Source: Branchiostoma floridae
Lineage: Eukaryota; Chordata; Leptocardii; Amphioxiformes; Branchiostomatidae
DNA: 64,000 bases
NCBI RefSeq assembly: GCF_000003815.2
Contig: NC_049997.1
Location: 16,476,139-16,540,138 of the forward strand
Direction of reading: 5' to 3'
Each line of letters starts with the position of its first letter. The first letter of the stretch is position 1. The position numbers and the translations under genes are program-made. Positions 22,694 through 35,500 of this stretch are shown here, piece by piece. The notes under the pieces are model-generated. The model searched no databases. It was given only the letters and a program-made list of their open reading frames with translations, and was not told the DNA's origin.

Positions 22694-23774
22694 TTATAAG
22701 TAAAGTGATGGGTTTTTGATAAAACATAACCTTTATTTCAAATTCCATCCTAAAGACAATATGCAAAATCAAAACAAATTACCCCAACAATTCTGACAGT
22801 CTTAGCTATATTCATTACGAAATTGTTTGGACAAAAAAAATAAAATTCTTTGTAAAATACTTGAAAATACCACAAACTCTCAAAGACATACTGATTCTGT
22901 GACCACTACCAGATGGTATCCGCTGTGGCTTGCGCTTAAATGTGTTTTAAATCATTATAATTGCCCGGACAAAAATACATGTGTAACTACCACATCATTC
23001 TAAACGCACTAGCCAAAACAGGAGACTAAAGTTCATCTTATGATCAGATCAGAGGAACGAAATATCATCGGTTTGTCCCAAAATATGACAAACACTGAAA
23101 CCCAAGTAGACGTGGGGATATCAGTAACAAAGCCTGGATTTTTAGTTTAAAGCACTAAGCTAGAAATGATTAATTCCCCGGGGATTGACACATTATCATG
23201 TTCACCTCACAATGTCAAAGATATTTCAGGAAACAAGTCATGACATAACACTATTAACAGTGTGAGTGTCTTACTCACGGAAAGGTTGACAAGGAGGCAG
23301 ACTTCACCCCATTACCCATACTGTTTTGAGACCCTTCCAGACCCACAAAAACTGGACTCCAGAACTCTTTCTTGCACACTGCCATCAAGCTGTACAATAA
23401 GACTATAGACACTTAGCTTGTAATGATGGTGGAAATGATGGTACTCAATGTTAGGGTTGTATACTATTTCGTGTAATTTTATATTGTTCTTATGTATATA
23501 TGCGGACGGAGCAGGCTATATGTTTGTTGTACATTCCAACGCCATTCAGGATACCACTATGTGTATGTTTGCTATGTTATGAATCAATAATGGAAATGAA
23601 TATCATAAAAAAAAATTCAAATTCATACAAGGCAATAGTGCAACATTTACATTGAGTACATTCAATTTTCTATTGGCAAAGAGACAAACCAAACAAACTA
23701 TAATAGTATAACTTATCATGAGTATAATAACTGAAAGTACATTCAAATTCTGACACTATAGTTTGATTGTAGTA

Positions 23775-24398
23775 TAGTCAAACCTGACCGAGAAGACCAC
23801 TGGGGGGAATAATATCTGGTCTATAGGGGTGGGTACCGGTACAGAAATTTCAGGTCCAGGTCCGGTTCAGGCCCAGAGGATTAGGTCCAGGTCCGGACCT
23901 GAACCCGAACCTGATTCAGTATGATAAAAAATGTGAATGGACGATACTCAAAACAATGGTCCATTTCGTTACAAAGAAATCTGTTTTGTGAAATATTTGA
24001 CTCCTACTGGCGTTTTGAAATCCTACAAAGCCAACTGCCGTTGTACGATTGACTGTAAAACTTGGTAGAAATGACTATAGACTCTACCCTACTTCGCTCT
24101 TGTTACTTTCCCCGACCGGTAAGTCCCAAAACGTGTGAATGTCTGTTTATATAATATGTTGATTTTCCAATAGGTCCAACATCCGGTCCACCGATTTTTC
24201 TTAGGTCCGGTTTTTCTGGACCGGTCCAATAAGAAAAACCGGTTTTGTACCGGTACCCAGCCCTACTGGTCTATGTAGGTGGTCACAATAGACAGGATTC
24301 TTAGTGCTTGGGTCCTTAAGAAAAATTAGTGAAGTAGCTGCCCAAAAGTGGTTACATTGTTCGTAATGTAGAGGTGGTCACTAGTACAGGTTTGACTG
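23775..24398. mobile_element. Mariner-like MITE interrupted by a hAT-like element
   Basis: The outer element starts TAGTCAAACCTGACC after TA and ends CAGGTTTGACTG before TA, as in the copy at 14129-14300. The hAT-like element at 23824-24265 splits it, so the mariner-like MITE was there first. Confidence 0.85.
23824..24265. mobile_element. Second full GTACCGGTAC hAT-like element, nested
   Basis: 442 bp with ends TAGGGGTGGGTACCGGTAC and GTACCGGTACCCAGCCCTA and an exact 8-bp duplication CTGGTCTA (23816-23823, 24266-24273). It lies in the opposite orientation to the copy at 18543. Confidence 0.92.
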
Positions 24399-27300
24399 TA
24401 TATCATGTCAATGACCAGGTGGTCCTTATGTATAGGCAATCACTGGTACAGGTTTGCCTGCAATGTTACAACAGTTAAAACTCCCTTTACACTAAAATCT
24501 TTCCACTTATTTTCTACATGACTTGAAGGACATTGTACAGTGAGACAGCTCTCTAGTTAAAGTGACGGACAATCCATTACCAGAAGGCCCACATCTGCGT
24601 GTGCGTGGGCGGGAAATGTTTTAACATTCGCGGCACAGAATGTACGGGCGCGCAATCATGGACCTAAATTATTGCAACGTGAGAGAACTGCCCAATTGTC
24701 CATTGTCTTGCTGAAAGCATTGGTTTCAACAATACCATTTTAGAGAAAAGATGTTTTTAAAGAATACAAAAAAAACAGTTTCAATTTTTGTATCCTCGTA
24801 AGAATCTCAAGTCAGACAACCAAACATGCTACGAATTTAATTTTGCATTGAAATAGTAAAAACAGTGGAATTTTTGTTTTTATCTTAAAATAAAATAGTA
24901 TGTTTATGATTATACACATCATGTTCAACTTTCAAATAAAGTAACAACCTACCACTGCACCAGTTCAACAAAACACAAAATTTGTAATGTAACAATCATT
25001 ATCTTCTTCCAAAATACCAAAAAGGAAAGAGGATTTTTCAAAGAATATAAAAATGTCAATACATAATTCTCATTCCCCATTTTAGATACCAACACAACAG
25101 AAAATAACAGATGTAATCTTATCATCATAAAAAATGTAAACTAGGACAACATTTTTGGGGCCAACTTTAAGTCCTTTCTCTAAACTAAACAATCGAAACA
25201 TCTGGTGGAAGAACAATGGCTATTGTCTGCTCAAGGTAGCCTAATGCTATATATGAATCATAATCACCTATCTTATTATCCGATCTAAAAGTGCCACCAC
25301 AACCACATATATTATGATTTTATAAATTATTTTTACTGGGATTCCATTTTCCAGTAGTACAAAGGGGGTTCTTTATCTGTGTTTTAACTTAAGTTTGCGG
25401 TCAAAGCAACACTGTCACACCGCAAAAATAAACAAGTTCTGTAAACGGTATATAAAAGTGGATACACATGTCAGATATGGTTGTTCTAACGTAAATCTAG
25501 GTCCCAAAAATAGCAACTTAGATGTAGGTAAAAGTTCATTGACCACTGTTGGACCATGGGAGCTAGACTGGAAATGGAGGGAAAAACAACAATTTTAGTA
25601 TGCTTTCGAGCTGTAATATGTCTGGCGTTGAATATGAATATTAAAATAAATATGATATTTGAGTCATCTCTGTAACAAACAAACCTTACCAAAATAATTG
25701 CAAGATTCCCACTATTCATTGTAGGGGGAGAGGCAAAAAAACAACTTTTTTTTAATTTTAGAATGCACCCCTATTAAAATGTGCACCCTTGATTTGGGGC
25801 AAGGCTAAGACAAATCTAAAATGGAAAAACTAACATAAAACATAAACACCTTCTCTACTAATCTCAAACACATCTTGAACAGGATAAATCATGGTTTTCT
25901 TCTATTTTCCCCAGGTAATTTTGCATGAGTATCAACTGTCATTGTCTCTGTAAACTTATGAATTGCCTACTGCAATTTATAATATAACACTCACTCAGAA
26001 TGGAAGAAATGTTGCGCATAAAAACAATGCTTATAGTTTTGCATCCTTCATTAGCCAAAGCACCTTGCTCTATTTGAGATCCTTTTCCCATTTATCCTTA
26101 CCATAACCTCAAATAAAGTATGCATCCCCACTTTAGCACCTTTTCAATTTTGAAAGGTTTCAAAAGTTTGTACTTTAATCGACAACATACGGTATAGTTT
26201 CCTGTTTCAAAACATACGTTTCTGTATCCGTATCTATTGTACATATAGACAATGTAACCATCCTTTCGCATAACACACTAAACCCTCACAGGCACACAGT
26301 ACCTGGTTATAATACATAACATAGAACAACCAAGCACAACCTTTGTAGATCTAAACTCAGGCACTTTATAAAATTGTCTAGTGAGGATCCCTTACTGCAG
26401 TAGAATTTAACAAGCATTAAGCACAATGTGTAAAACTAAAAGAAAACATCATTCAATGGCATTGTGAATATTAAATACCATTGTCAAACTAAAACTGTAA
26501 AACCTATGTATCATTTGTTCAATCAAATTGAAAACAACAGTACAGGGAGGGGAACAGAAACTTATAAAACATTTCATAAAACGACTGCACAAACAAGTAC
26601 AGTTGAGCTGACAATACATGATAGAAATACATGTACTACAAAAGTGACTGAACATACAAAAACTAATAAAAAATTTCAAACTGCATGGCAACTAGAGATT
26701 CTTCAAAAGGATTGCAGAAAAAATATTCCATCTTTTACTGCCAATATTGTAATGCTTAAACGATACTGAAACTTTTTTGTATTATGGTACCCCTGTTGAT
26801 TATGCAATCTTCTCTCTGATTGGCTAGTTTGCTTACCACCCACAAAATGTACATAATGCTTTGAAGTGGAAGAAAACAAGAAAAAATCTAGGTTAGATCA
26901 TAACCTACATTTTCATCCGCTAGAACCTGAATGAAAACATTATTTGTCTACAAATGTAATGCATAAATTTAGGGCTGTGTACCTAAATACCCGTACCTGT
27001 ACCGTACCTATAAGATCGTTTAGGTACAGGTCCAGACCTAAAGTAAACATCTCTGTTCATGTACCTACCTGCACCTAAACAAACTAAATCACTAATTGTT
27101 AGTACTGAACACCACTTTTTGAGACTTAAGATAGGTAAATTCCAAATCGAAGACAACAATGGTGATAATCAGCTCTATGCATAATCAGTATGATATAATT
27201 AGAATAAGAAATATGTGACTTTTCACAAAATTGCAGTGATTCTTAACTGCTGTTGTTTTTGTTGGAATCAGTCTAAATCTACAATACAAATATCACAAAT

Positions 27301-28133
27301 GACACAAATTGTAATACATCATTGTAAAATTGTCACTGAAAAATATTTGTTGCCAATTTTCCAGTATGAATATATATTTTCAATGTCTTAAAATGCAAAA
27401 TTCACTTCAATTTTAAGGGGGAGGGGGGCAAAGCTATCTACATGCAAACTTACATGTATATAACGATATGAACATTACCAAAATGTCAATATTCCTGTCT
27501 TTTGAGTCAAGACATATACTAAAAGATAATTCTTAAGGCATTTGACTGACAGTTAACGTTAAAGATTTCAAATCTCGAAATCAGATGGGGAATCGGTTGC
27601 AAAATTATTTCGTTGTTACGACATAGCAAATATCTTGCAACTTTGTCATCTACATGGCAACCTTAGAGAAGAAGAAAACACAAAATACAAACAAAAAATA
27701 GCCAAATCTCTATAAAATTCCTTTGTGTATGTGTCTTATGGATTGATAAAATCTATAATATTATCCGTAGGCTTTAACGAACCTTACAAAACCGTCGTTT
27801 CTACATCAAAACATATGTGTATATTTTTCAAACAGGTACCAGCTAGTGGATGCGATTTCGCCCCCGCTTTTGCATAAAATTGTACCTACGCAGTCTATCA
27901 AACCATCTTCAGATAGTCTGACCTATCCTAGACAAAGTAGAGACTTTAAAATAAGTCTTGGTGGGTGTAAAATTGAGCGATTGCGGCCTTTTTGTAAGTA
28001 AAAACATCGAAGTCTTCAACGATACCGGTGAACGGTGGGTTTTGAAATCTCGCTATGACATGTAATTTTTAGTCGTCGAAACCCGACTTTTGACACAATT
28101 TTTGCATCTATGGTGTGTGCTAAGACGACTTAC

Positions 28134-28450
28134 CTGCACGATATCTTAGAAATCGGGTTCAAGGGACAGTTGTCAGTCAAATCCAGCACCAAACACCGAA
28201 TGTCAAGTCGCCATACGAAAGAAAAACTCTAGGCGCGAATCCAAACTCCAACGTACACTCGAGCTCTGGGGTGGGAGGGGGGCGCCGGACCCGCTCCGCA
28301 TTTATTCGACACTATCCCGCCTTTTTCAGCCCTAGGATCCCCACAAAATTTATCCAGAGTGTTCCATAGGATCCGAAACTGTCCAAAACACGGCTCTATT
28401 CTCCTCCGATGAGACGAAATTGGAGAAAACCTTGCCTGGTTCTTCCTCGA
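28134..28450 (-). other. PPP6R: Non-coding first exon of PPP6R (5' UTR), 5' limit approximate
   Basis: A strong donor GCAG|GTAAGT-like site (GCAGGTAAGTC on the minus strand) ends at 28134. The sequence above it is CpG-rich and unlike the AT-rich intron. The first exon must be non-coding because the family start ATG and a good acceptor lie at 20685-20706. The upper limit is set only by the change in composition and the promoter motifs. Confidence 0.6.
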
Positions 28451-28570
28451 AAATGGCGACAAAAATTTTGCGGGGAAATGGCGGGCAGTCCATAATATGC
28501 TGTAGTGACGTCACTAGTTAATGTATGCTGACGTCGTTATGTTTGGGCGCGTGCACGCACTATGGGGAAA
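28450..28570. promoter_or_regulatory. CpG-rich promoter with CRE and YY1-like motifs
   Basis: A palindromic CRE, TGACGTCA, lies at 28506-28513, with a second ACGTC half-site near 28532. AAATGGCGAC at 28451 and AAATGGCGGG at about 28476 resemble YY1 initiator-type motifs. This suits a housekeeping promoter for the minus-strand PPP6R and could be bidirectional. The assignment is inferred from motifs and position. Confidence 0.55.
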
Positions 28571-31500
28571 ACAAGCAGATGTGTCAAATCTTTTTATTTG
28601 CGCACTTTTTTGGGGCATAAAAACATTTCTGGGCAATGACTTTAGATAGCAGGAGCTTGTCTTAAGTGTCACATCCTATAAAACGTAAATTACGTATTTA
28701 CATTTGCGTATTATATAAAATTCCCAAGCCAAAGTGTATAGTATACACACTAGTATGTTGCCATACGGACGAAAAGCGCTGTACATGTATAATATGTTCA
28801 CAACTTCCCCAAAAAATAAACTGAACAAGAATGGCGTTTAAAAACACCCTGGCGACGCATGGTCTAGTGGATTTGTGTACATTTTATGAATATATTGTGT
28901 GAAGAGCGAACTTTTCTTGCGGTGGTGGTTTGTTGTCTGATTTGGTATCATCTATGTGGCGGACATTGACGGTTACATATGGTAGTGGGATTCTTTTCGG
29001 TGGTGTTTGTATTGTGTTGTCATTCATTTAATTTGCATGTTACTGGACAGGGTCACAGCCTTTTAATGCTATGGTTTACTGTTCATTGTACTTGCGAATA
29101 GATCAGGGGTAATATTTTGGTACATTGAACCTGTACGTACTGTTTGTTATTCTTGTTACGAATAGTGGACGATTAGTTTACATAAAAGCTAAACGGGGTC
29201 AAGCTAGTTTTAGTTTCTTCTTATCTTTGTTATGGTGAATGCGTTGTGAACCATGGAAAAGATTGTAATTGTTAGTGGAAATGTCTTTAGCAATAGGGGC
29301 AGTGTCCAGTAAATGCTTTCAACACAATGGATAGGTTTGGTAATGTCTGCATGAACTCAGAAGTTATAGATGATCCAACTATCACCTTTTTACCGGGTAA
29401 GTCGCCCGAACGTCTCCCGACTGACGGGCGTTCACCATTCGATTTGTGCTCGATAATCAACAACTAGGTCTGTGCTCGTCTATCGGTCTTCAATCGTTGG
29501 GTTGACGCACGACTATCAATCGAATGTCGATCGATACCCTTGCGAGTTACGCACGATTTGCACGCACGATCTGTGACTCGGTAACGAGCTCTGCGATTTT
29601 ACAGATCTCCTGCGACTTGTCGCTTATGTTAAGAACATGTTTCGCTGCATCGCGACTATCGTACGACCCCTGAAAATCGCCGGCGATCTCTAAGAATCGT
29701 AAGATGATCGTGAGAACACCGGACGTCTTACTCACGAAAATTTCATTTAGAGCTCGTAGACTAGTCTTCCGATCGATTTTCGCCTAATGTGAGGGGGGTA
29801 GTACAAGGGTGGGGGAAAGAGGTGGTATGAGTGTAGCGTGATGGTTTACACCTGCGGGGAAGGTGTCTCAGAATAGTATTGCAGTTTGCATTCAGGTAAA
29901 TAGGTCAAGTAAACGCGTTGCTACATTATACATCCAGAATGTCATGCAAGAGAGCCTGCAAATGCCTTTTCGTGTGTAAACCCTGTCAGTGTTATACTGA
30001 TCCCCTCTCCTAATCGACTCCAGCTGTCTATCTTAATTTTGTTGAGGTCCGGAGTGTGCTCGTAACTGGTAGATGGCCGCAGAATTGCTTGTATGGCCTC
30101 AGACTTTACTGAAGTTACTCTACACAGAGAGGAAAATTCGAAGGAGCGATCGAGTGAAAGCCAATAAAAATAATCTCACTTTTCACTACCTTTATACGAT
30201 CTTTATTAATCTAAAACTAAACTCATCGTGAATAAGGATAACTATCTACTATAGTTGTCTCAAGGTGATATATATAGCAACGTGTCTCATTGCATGTTCA
30301 TTATTTTTAACGTTATTTGGTACATAAGATTGTGACACTTCCATCAAGCAATTCAGCCGCGGGACTACTGGCTGTGCGCACCCCCGCACCGTGCATGTGG
30401 CACCGTTTGCCGAAGTACCGCGAATTCAAGAGGCCAGTCCAGAGCCAGCCTAGGCTGGCTGATCAGGGTGGAGCAAGTGGTTGTGCGGACTGCAGGTCAT
30501 TAATTTCCTAGGTCATTATTCCCTTCGTAACTTGCCACTCCATGCACGTGTAAAAAGGGGGTCGTGTGTTTTTGTGGCACAACATTATGGCGATAAAGTT
30601 GTAGAAAAATTACAATACTTACGTCGGTCGAAATACACGAAAGTTATGTTAACCAGGGAAGTGCACTTGTTAAGATAACTAGACATACAATGCCCTCATT
30701 GTTTTTAACAGGGCCGTCTAAATGCTACAGATAATAAGACATGGTATGACCTTCTTTACTGTGTATCCTCCAGGTTTTTGTGGCACATATGATCACCACG
30801 CGCCTATAGCCTGCTGCATGCAGTCTCCCGGGTATCAAAGCTGGCTACCATTCTGACCTCTCCGAAGATTCCCGAACTGGAAATTAATGCGAACGAGCCG
30901 TCGATCACTGGATATTTTATATTTGATAAAATGCAACTAAAATGATCACAAACTAACATGTGTTTATACGTAGATTTATTGTTTTGACTTTTGGCAACGG
31001 TTAGCACTACACCGTGATCGCGCACACAAAAGTTCTGTATAAAGGCAGTAACTAAAGTAGCATTCACTTTTTGAAATTCCCTCACGAGACCATTGCCAGG
31101 TGGTGGGCGATGATCATGCCCGTGTGTCAGTATTAGTTTTGTTTTCTTCTGCAGATGTTCTTTATTAATTTATCTCACCCTCCCTTTTTTTCTTGCCACT
31201 TCAATATTAAAGAGACATTTATATTCCTTACAGCATATCATTCGATAAACCAACCCTATCTAATCAGACAGATTCCTAATACATTTGTACATACATAATG
31301 ATTACATACACTTATCAAGAAGCGAGAGGAAGTCGAAGTTTAGATCTGTGCAGTCCTACTCAACACAAGTCGCAGAACCTAAGAACGTCTAAACAGGTGA
31401 CTTATTTACTACCTGTACCATATGTATCGGCTTTCCGAGAGAAATAGAAAGTTTCTGTATTTCCGTTGAATCCTCCCCCCCCCCCCCTCACACTCAGGAG

Positions 31501-32485
31501 ACGAGTTTTCCCGGAGGGAAATTGCCGAGCCAGAAGCGTCGCCTTAGCGGACAGACGAGGAACTTCCGCAAGTTAGTGCAAATTCAGTGCCGAAACAATG
31601 CTATTATATATATGAATGGTGTTGTATAGAATAAAGGCGGAACTTGGAAGTGAATTGTAGTACCATTTTTCTTGCCGTGATACTGTTATATTATCCGCAA
31701 TTTTGTGACAAATGTTTGTCTACACTTGTAGTGAAGTGTACCCAAATTATGCGTCATCATTCAAGTCATATATGTTTGTGTAACAAAACTCACTTCTTGT
31801 CCCATTTTAACTTTTGGGATGACCATAGACCAAGAATGCAGGTATCATCAGTGCGTTCTATCATTTTTTCTCGGGGCTTGACAGAAATTTCTTAAGGATG
31901 AAGGCAGTCTCGCATTAAGAAATCTTCATTACCTTACAAAGTAACATCCATACTTTTGACGTTTGATCTGTAGCGTTGTTTTATGTTCAACATTTTACTT
32001 GGCTTAGAGTACTTGATAAATGTTGCATCATACGAACAAAAGATGTATCCGTAGGGGATTATCTAGTGTCGGTCAGGTCACACTCAGGGTGTAAGATTGC
32101 ACAGAATTAAAGATGAACTTAAATATATTTTGGTATCTTGGACTTAAAATTGTGTTCAAAAGTCGTTAATATCATTTGTGTAAAGTCACATTGATTTTGA
32201 TTCTAGATTACGTAGTATTCAAGTAAGGATTTGTGTTTACTCTAGACTTAAAAGCTTGCAAAACAACATCTGGTTTGTATAAATCTGGCCAACGAATATC
32301 ATCCTCAGACAAGAGGTATACCAGCGCCGCCAAAAGTAGTACCGCACGCTAAGTTTCTAGTAAATGTAATGCATTAGGTGTTCGTGTTTAAACTATCAAA
32401 ACTATCACGATTTTCAGATTGTGTATATTAGGCCAGTATCAGAAGTTTCAGGAGGAGGATAGTTTTCTAAGATTCCTTGGTTGGT
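28571..32485. other. Intergenic or unresolved region
   Basis: No gene could be supported on either strand. 29,400-29,798 is unusually rich in CGAT/CGA motifs and ends in the TIR-like TTTTCGCCTAATGTGAGGGG seen again in the element at 50288-50464. A C-run followed by TCACACTCAGGAGACGAG at 31,478 may be a related end. The remaining open frames lack known domains. Confidence 0.5.
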
Positions 32486-32577
32486 ATGCAGCTGCGGAGG
32501 GATATGAACAGTACCTCGCGTCGGGACAACCACTTGTCAGTTGAAGAAGGAACGCTGCGAGGAGAGGTCATGGCTTC
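32486..32577 (+). CDS. Possible first coding exon of an unknown plus-strand gene
   Basis: ATG at 32486 opens 30 codons (MQLRRDMNSTSRRDNHLSVE then EGTLRGEVMA) up to a strong donor TTC|GTAAGTACC. Upstream are moderately CG-rich bases. I could not find the next exon or a family. A 23-bp piece (starting TGAAGAAGGAACGCTGCGAG) recurs exactly at 33868-33890, directly after TATCAGA. Speculative. Confidence 0.25.
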
Positions 32578-35500
32578 GTAAGTACCTACTTCTCTTTGTC
32601 CCATGACTTACTTTAATTTGGGATTCTTGCCCTTGTGTTTGCCACTTTGTGTACAATGAAGTTATGGTTACTTATCAAGGAGGTTAATATATAACCTTCT
32701 TGCTCTTATGTAGATGTCGACAACTTCTTGAGAAGATAGTTGAGCGATGCTGACGGCGGTTAGTAGTTGAACTACGCCTTGTTGAATGTAAAGCAATTGT
32801 GTCGGCATACCTTCAACATTTGACCCAAGCCTGTAATATTTGATTATAACCAACGTCCTGTATTATGCTGGTGATGTACGCCCGTAAAGTAATCCAAATA
32901 CCTAAGAATGTGTGAGTCCGGCCGCCGCCGACATCTGTGATTGATTGTGTTGTTTACGTATTTCGCGGACGGAAACGGGAACTATCCCTATCTGCTCAAA
33001 TGGATCATACAGCCTGACATCAAGGAGGCTTCAGTTTTAATAGCGAGAAACCTACTCTTTTATAAATACATTTTAGCCTTTTTTCTTCGTTTTCCTATTA
33101 CCATCAGCATGACATGTGTTTTTGAAGGGTTTGTATGTATTATCTTATTAAATCTATACACGCAAGCTACGCGCCTGACTGCCAGACTGGGGGTAAATAT
33201 AATTTGATATCGTTGATGGATGAAAAATGATAGAATATTTGTCTCCATTGGACGTCACGAAACAACTATGTACAATGTTATTTCTGGCTCTGTTGACGAC
33301 TGTGGGCTGCCATGATTTCCCACTGAGTCTGACAGCGGGCCGGGACTGACCCGGACCATCCGGCTTGTCTGGTGCTGATTAAGCAGGGGGTGGCTGAGGA
33401 GAGACCGCGTGTGGTCGCCGGAGGTCAAAGCACAAAAATCTATTTTGTGTTTGTGATAGCATAGCTAATAAGAGAGACGGATGGAATGTCATTCAATTTG
33501 GCACAGTATGTTTTAGGTCGTGTCTTCGAAGACATTAGATTTTGGCTACCCCTTGCAACTGTTTATGGTACTGCTCGTGTTCTGGACAAGGGTGGTAGAT
33601 AGCTCTTGTGCGCGGGACGAAATGACATATTTGTAGAACTCTCTAGTAGCCATTTTACCCCGGGAAAGGAAATTATGTCACACCTGCCTCCTGAATAAGA
33701 GGAGTATTTTAAGTTGGGTGAGTTTCCGTGTCCGCTGCTGTTTCTCTATGTCCCCTTTGGTGTATCCGTACTGATGTTTGTCATGTCGTCTGCCCGTAGC
33801 TGCGTGGTGATGCACGATTTTTCACTTTAACTGTTTATGTATATTGTACTAAATATAATTTATCAGATGAAGAAGGAACGCTGCGAGGAGTATTTATATA
33901 TATATATAAATTATTAAAAAAACACCCCTTTATTGTCGCTATTGTGGGGCAGGCCGTAGTTATCATCGTGATATTTGGGTTGTTCGATAATAAGAATTTT
34001 TCAAGCAGATGTTGCGTCCTTGTAGCTGAAGTCACACAGCCTCTGTTTTCTGAGAGACCCAATGCCAAGCAGATGTTATGCTACACCGCACTGGTTACTC
34101 CGGGAAGGAGGGTCATCTCTACGTCCACTTTGCTACATTTGCATGTAAATTTTAGTTTAGCATGTTGTCTGTACGTGACGCGTTGTTTTTTCACGGTAAT
34201 TGTTGGTATAAGTGATTTAACATTCCAGAAAGCACCCCATCTTGAAGGTATCTGCTGTCAATATACAATTTCTAGTCAGCGCTCCCCCAGCACACTTCGT
34301 TAAATCTCCAAGCAGATGTTAGCCGTTTGTGTATAGAAGGGTCGGATTTTGTTTGAGACTTCGATAGGGCATTGCCCAAGAAGCGGTTGAATGATCGTCA
34401 TGATTTTTGGTATTTAGATAGCTTGGATAATGATTTATACAATTAAATTTAAACCATGCGAATCAACAGATCAACAGAGTTTATAAATCTGTTACATTTC
34501 ATGATGGGACTCTCCAACATGACATATGTATCTGAGATAGAGATGAATATCGATTGAGATCGATAATGCAAATGATCTAATTTGCATAATCGATAAGTTA
34601 ATAGTGGTAAATAATGGAAATGCATAAGGATAATACTCGGAACTGCCAGTATCGTTTCAATTGCTGATAATTTTGGCCTGTTGGTAACTTAGATGACTTA
34701 ACCTCAGCCTGATTGACTGATTTGTACGGTGTATTTTTTCTGTTTTTGTGTTGTTACGAATTGACAAGAAAGACCATTATTACAATATTCATATCTGTTC
34801 TTTATTCGTGTTTTCTCTACAGCAGCTCCTGAGATGAACATTGTACAACATAATTAGACTGTGACGACTATCCAAATGGCGACTTAGTTCATGTTTGACA
34901 CTAACAACCGGTCAACAATGATGCCACAGTTAGGTGGGTGATTTTGGAATAGTCCATTTTTTTGTATATCAGTATAGATATATGGGAACTTGGTTCTCAA
35001 GGAGTTTCCTTCGTCTGAGATGGATAGAATCTTCTGTCACATTTGTCAGCGTCTACTTGCTTCTGTACGTCCATTCTAATACTGTATTGTTAGTTCATAT
35101 TCAGTTGTGATTTGATTGTTTATTTGTTTATGGGTGATTTTTGCCCAAAGTCGGAGACAGTGTCTCCTAGGTTCTGAATATTTCATCAATGGCAGCTTAT
35201 GTAGACTGGAATATTTGTAGAAGTTAACTACTTGATTAGAAGGAAACCACCGTTTTTAGATACCTTACTATCGTTGCATCCGATTGTTAGAGGTCTTGCA
35301 GTATTGGATGGTTTTGCTCAGAGGGGAGGTCAGATCAAACCGCAGTGATCTCCAGGGATACAGCGACTGCCTTGCTGGTGGGAGGACATTACCGGTCAGT
35401 ATGGTAGTGGGTGCGCCTGATTAAAGGAAACGCAGACAAACGCAGACATCAATGCAGACTTGTTGAAATATATCAATCAGCTAAGGTGATCAGGTTGAGA

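Larger units (their letters stand above)
20707..28133. other. First intron of PPP6R, rich in transposons
   Basis: A 7.4-kb intron between the non-coding exon and the start-codon exon. It carries the elements listed separately at 20807, 21166, 21471, 22455 and 23775-24398. The rest is AT-rich sequence without a supported exon. A block at 26970-27090 (AGGGCTGTGTACC, then ACCGTACC/GGTACAGG motifs) may be a decayed relative of the GTACCGGTAC element. Confidence 0.7.

Noticed and set aside
22413-22772. A 119-codon minus-strand frame
   Set aside because: It is produced by the TGCAGGTA-rich hAT-like MITE at 22455-22693.
33944-34303. A 119-codon plus-strand frame
   Set aside because: No recognisable domain, no splice signals, and uneven composition; treated as chance.
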